From positions 1 through 7,574 of the forward strand of contig CAKPCH010000009.1 of NCBI GenBank assembly GCA_934141535.1: a stretch of 7,574 nucleotides of DNA, in the 5' to 3' direction. Origin of the DNA: an uncultured Bacilli bacterium (GTDB lineage: Bacteria > Bacillota_I > Bacilli_A > RF39 > UBA660). Both the position numbers and the translations under genes were made by a program. The notes beneath the pieces were generated by a model. It worked only from the letters and a program-made list of their open reading frames with translations. It had not been told where the DNA came from and searched no databases. This document shows positions 4,962 through 7,574 of this stretch, piece after piece; the stretch's first letter is position 1; the number at the start of each line of letters is the position of its first letter.

Positions 4962-4976
4962 GACATGGGTGATGTT

Positions 4977-5663
4977 ATGTATCAAAATATAGATGAATTA
5001 TTAAATAAACTTAATATACCTTATAAAGATATAAAATTATATGAAAGAGCACTCACTCATACTAGTTTTGCTAATGAAAAAAAGACTGAAAGTTATGAGA
5101 GACTTGAATATTTAGGAGATGCAGTATTAGAACTTGTTATAAGTGAATACTTATATAAAAATACCGAATATGAAGAAGGAAAGATGACTAAATATAGAAG
5201 TCATTATGTATGTGAAAATGCTAACTTTGAGTATTCTAGATTACTTGGACTTAATGAATATTTAAGATTAGGACATGGTGAAGAAGAACGCGGTGGTAAA
5301 TATAGAAAAGCAATAGTAGCAGATATTTTTGAGTCATTTATAGGTGCTATGTATTTAGATTTAGGATTTGAAGAAGTAAAGAAATTTATAGGTAAACATG
5401 TTATACCTTTAATAGAAGATAAGAGTGTAGACTTTTTTGATGATTATAAATCTATATTACAAGAACTTGTTCAAACTGATAAAAAAAGTTTAGAATATGT
5501 AATAGTAGATGAAAGTGGACCTGCCCATGATAAAATTTTTACTATGGAAGTTAAAATAGATAATATTGTATATGGAAGAGGTACAGCACATAGTAAAAAG
5601 GAAGCAGAGCAAAAAGCAGCTCATGATGCATTAAAAAAATCACAAAATGGTAATTTATTATGA
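4977..5663 (+). CDS. rnc: Ribonuclease III
   Basis: The 228-residue enzyme cuts double-stranded RNA as a dimer and acts in rRNA maturation and mRNA turnover. The N-terminal RNase III domain carries the signature ERLEYLGDAVLEL (41-53) and KAIVADIFESFIGA (111-124). The catalytic acids by alignment with E. coli are Glu41, Glu44, Asp48, Asp116 and Glu119, all present. The C-terminal double-stranded RNA-binding domain spans about 156-222, ending in KKEAEQKAAHDALKK. The start at 4977 is preferred over ATG 4965 because GGGTGAT (4967-4973) sits just before it and the -10 element ends at 4961. The stop is TGA followed in frame by TAG, and it overlaps the next start as ATGA. B. subtilis has smc after rnc; here a different gene follows. 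Confidence 0.97.
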   Translation: MYQNIDELLNKLNIPYKDIKLYERALTHTSFANEKKTESYERLEYLGDAVLELVISEYLYKNTEYEEGKMTKYRSHYVCENANFEYSRLLGLNEYLRLGHGEEERGGKYRKAIVADIFESFIGAMYLDLGFEEVKKFIGKHVIPLIEDKSVDFFDDYKSILQELVQTDKKSLEYVIVDESGPAHDKIFTMEVKIDNIVYGRGTAHSKKEAEQKAAHDALKKSQNGNLL

Positions 5664-6688
5664 TAGAAGAGATATTTAACTCTGTAGCACACGAAGCAAG
5701 AACTGGTAAAGTTATTTGTAAATATGATGGATATGATTTAATTGCTCGTATTAAGTTTAATGTAGTTGAAGATAGTATTCTAGATAATTCTTTAAATTTA
5801 TATATTAAAGATAAAGATAATTTTTATAAATTAATTAAAGAATATACATCATTAGCTTTATCTTTTTATAATTTAGAACCAACAAAAGATAATATAAAGA
5901 TAGTATTAACTTATATGTGGTCTAATATTACAGAAAAAGAAGCAAAAAATATAGAAGAATTTGTTTCTAAGTATATAGAATTTATAAAACAATCAAAATT
6001 TATGGATATAAATAAAAAGAAGTATACTAGTATAGGCGTGTTAAATTCATTTATAGTAAAACAATCTTTAAAGTGTGAAACTCCATATTGTTTTAAATCA
6101 TTTTTAGAATATAATGGAAATAATTATTATTTACCTACAATAAGTTATGGTATAAAGAATAATAAATGTTTTATTTATGGTATACAAAATAAAGATTTAA
6201 AATTAAATACTAATATGGCTTATAATGATATTGTAAATAAAACATTTAGACAAATAAATAGTGGAGTTAAAAAATATAGAAATACAACTCCATCATTTAT
6301 TGTAGCTTTAGCGCTCTTTCTATCATATTTAAAAGAATATGGTATAGAAGATATAGAAGTAATAACATCTCTTCCTATAAGAAGAGAAAGTAGAGAAGCA
6401 GTTGCTCATTATAAAATAAGTTATGAACTAGGTAGAGGAGTAATAACTGGTGTTGATTTAGAAAAATTTAAAGAACAAGTTTTAGGTAAAAAAGACTTAG
6501 ATAATTATAATTCTTCTATAAAATTTATGAATACATTTAATAGATTAAAAATACACTTTGATGGTATAAATATATTAAATAATAATTTAAATAGTGATAT
6601 AATATTACAAGTAAAAAATTTAATTACAAATAATGAATTCTTACAAGAAATTTGTTATATTGATGAAGAAAAAGAGAGGATGATATAA
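5660..6688 (+). CDS. Unrecognised 342-residue protein in the rnc-yebC operon
   Basis: The ATG overlaps the rnc stop as ATGA, so translation is probably coupled; no separate strong ribosome binding site is needed or seen. The product is a Lys-, Asn- and Ile-rich cytoplasmic-looking protein with no signal peptide or clear membrane helix; the hydrophobic patch FIVALALFLSYL (213-224) looks like a buried helix. I recognise no family motif. Visible marks are Cys139 and Cys144 (in KCETPYC), an aromatic block around NYYLPTISYG (155-164) and a charged run SLPIRRESREAVAH (237-250). The C-terminus is acidic then basic (DEEKERM). Codon use and base composition match the neighbours. Its place between RNase III and a translation factor suggests RNA or ribosome work, which is inference only. 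Confidence 0.88.
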   Translation: MIEEIFNSVAHEARTGKVICKYDGYDLIARIKFNVVEDSILDNSLNLYIKDKDNFYKLIKEYTSLALSFYNLEPTKDNIKIVLTYMWSNITEKEAKNIEEFVSKYIEFIKQSKFMDINKKKYTSIGVLNSFIVKQSLKCETPYCFKSFLEYNGNNYYLPTISYGIKNNKCFIYGIQNKDLKLNTNMAYNDIVNKTFRQINSGVKKYRNTTPSFIVALALFLSYLKEYGIEDIEVITSLPIRRESREAVAHYKISYELGRGVITGVDLEKFKEQVLGKKDLDNYNSSIKFMNTFNRLKIHFDGINILNNNLNSDIILQVKNLITNNEFLQEICYIDEEKERMI

Positions 6689-7402
6689 ATGGGAAGATTT
6701 CCAAATATAGCTGCTGCAAAAGCAAAAACAGGTGCAGCAAAAGGTAAATTATATGGTATGTATGCTAAAGAAATATATCAAGCAGCAAAAATGGGTGGTG
6801 TTACACCAGAAGGTAATCCATCACTTAAAAGATTAATAGAAAAAGCTAAAAAAGAACAAGTACCAAGTGATGTTATTAAAAGAGCAATAGATAAAGTTAG
6901 TAGTGGTGCTAAAGAAGATTATGAAACATTAACATATGAAATATTTGGACCAAGTGGTTCTACATTAATGGTTGAATGTTTAACTGATAATGTAAATAGA
7001 AGTGTTAGTGATGTAAGAGCTGTAGTAAATAAATGTCATGTAAAAATGGGTGGTATGGGAAGTGTTGCCTATATGTATGATAATTTATGTACTGTAGGAT
7101 TTACAGGATTAGATGAAGAAAGCGTAATGGATGCTTTAATAGAAAAAGGTATTGACTTTGTTGATATGGAAGTAAATGATGATAATATACTTATATATGG
7201 TAATCCATCAGACTTATTTAAAATAAAAGAAGCAATAACAAGTATTAAACCTGATATAGAATTTAGTATAGATGAAATATCTATGTTACCAAAAGAAAGA
7301 ATTACTTTAGAAGGTGAATCTAAAGATGAATTTATTCGTTTAATAAATATGTTAGATGAAGTAGATGATGTACAAAATGTATATCATAATGTAGAACTTT
7401 AG
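6689..7402 (+). CDS. YebC/TACO1 family protein, YeeN-like branch
   Basis: The 237-residue product belongs to the YebC/PmpR family. It opens with MGRFPNIAAAKAK and KGKLYGMYAKEIYQAAKMGG (18-37), then has NPSLKRLIEKAK (43-54), VPSDVIKRAIDK (58-69), YEIFGPSGS (83-91), NVNRSVSDVR (101-110) and ends DDVQNVYHNVEL. The opening and the YHNV ending resemble E. coli YeeN and B. subtilis YeeI (YebC2) more than classical YebC (MAGHSKW). Family members were long annotated as DNA-binding regulators; recent work on YebC, YebC2 and mitochondrial TACO1 points to a ribosome-associated role in relieving stalls at proline runs. The start is ATG 6689, directly after the previous stop codon, with GAGAGGA 8 bases upstream inside the 342-residue gene. 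It ends the rnc operon before a strong terminator. Confidence 0.93.
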   Translation: MGRFPNIAAAKAKTGAAKGKLYGMYAKEIYQAAKMGGVTPEGNPSLKRLIEKAKKEQVPSDVIKRAIDKVSSGAKEDYETLTYEIFGPSGSTLMVECLTDNVNRSVSDVRAVVNKCHVKMGGMGSVAYMYDNLCTVGFTGLDEESVMDALIEKGIDFVDMEVNDDNILIYGNPSDLFKIKEAITSIKPDIEFSIDEISMLPKERITLEGESKDEFIRLINMLDEVDDVQNVYHNVEL

Positions 7403-7411
7403 TTAGAAAAG

Positions 7412-7469
7412 CAAGTAAATATTTTCGTATTTTTCAAAAATATTACTTGTTTTTTTTTTTTTTTTTTTT
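7412..7469 (+). terminator. Terminator of the rnc operon with a 20-T tract
   Basis: CAAGTAA-TATTTT (7412-7425, one bulged A) pairs with AAAATATTACTTG (7437-7449), and an uninterrupted run of 20 Ts follows at once (7450-7469). The hairpin and tract make a very clear intrinsic terminator, with a tail far longer than the usual 6-9 Ts. Confidence 0.9.
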
Positions 7470-7490
7470 GCGATATGATAGTTATATAAT
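7462..7490 (+). promoter_or_regulatory. Promoter of the right-edge gene
   Basis: A perfect TATAAT (7485-7490) is present. With a 17-base spacer the -35 position falls in the terminator T tract (TTTTTT, 7462-7467), so the -35 is weak and shared with the terminator tail. The predicted leader is about 12 bases. Confidence 0.5.
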
Positions 7491-7508
7491 GAAGGGTAGG
7501 ATTTAAAT

Positions 7509-7574
7509 ATGGGATATGGTAGAAGGAATACAACGTTAATATTAATAATGACTATAGTAAGTGTACTAGGATTA
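7509..7574 (+). CDS. 5' end of a membrane-anchored protein gene (partial)
   Basis: Twenty-two codons are visible before the window ends. ATG 7509 is preceded by AGGGTAGGA (7493-7501). The peptide has a basic start (MGYGRRN) followed by a hydrophobic stretch TLILIMTIVSVLGL, which looks like a signal anchor or first membrane helix with the N-terminus inside. The family cannot be told from this fragment. Confidence 0.7.
   Translation, partial: MGYGRRNTTLILIMTIVSVLGL

Noticed and set aside
4965..4976. ATG four codons upstream of the chosen rnc start
   Set aside because: It lies only 3 bases after the TATAAT, so it would be upstream of the predicted transcript start; ATG 4977 has GGGTGAT before it. 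An upstream promoter could revive it.

Overview
The window is chromosomal DNA from a very A+T-rich, low-GC Gram-positive type bacterium (Bacillota or a close Mycoplasmatota-like relative). Evidence: a SufU-type rather than IscU-type Fe-S scaffold, SpoVS, strong AAGGAGG-like ribosome binding sites, near-consensus sigma-A promoters and U-tailed intrinsic terminators. All tryptophans are TGG. The only TGA stop (rnc) is followed at once by TAG, so the standard code is likely but that stop alone does not prove it. I cannot name the genus. I see no transposon, phage, CRISPR or transfer signature; this looks like core genome with several unrecognised lineage genes.

Left part (1-723, minus strand): the 5' end of an unrecognised gene runs off the left edge. 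Upstream of it lies a tRNA-Gly(TCC) with encoded CCA, a consensus promoter and a hairpin terminator, then spoVS. spoVS is divergent from sufU, and both have candidate promoters in the gap.

Fe-S part (724-3079, plus): sufU, an unrecognised 155-residue protein whose start lies inside the end of sufU, then sufB with its own -10 element and a strong terminator. SufU receives persulfide sulfur and SufB is the cluster scaffold. sufC, sufD and sufS are not in the window, so the suf set is split or rearranged, and the 155-residue protein is a candidate accessory factor.

Middle (3108-3812, plus): a short SsbB-like single-stranded DNA-binding protein without an acidic C-terminal tip, then a 60-residue two-helix membrane protein. 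Each has a promoter and terminator; the second terminator is shared with the convergent gene.

3807-4925 (minus): yidD (helper of membrane protein insertion) overlaps a lipoprotein gene of the ZnuA/PsaA metal-binding family. That lipoprotein appears to have lost all the usual metal-binding histidines.

Right part (4933-7574, plus): rnc (RNase III), an unrecognised 342-residue protein and a YebC/YeeN-family translation factor form a tight operon with a strong terminator ending in a 20-T run. The 5' end of a membrane-anchored protein gene follows and runs off the edge.

Points of most interest are the histidine-less ZnuA-like lipoprotein, the unknown genes embedded in the suf and rnc operons, a C at position 55 of the tRNA-Gly T loop, and the repeated placement of -10 elements so close to start codons that leaders would be only about 9-17 nt.
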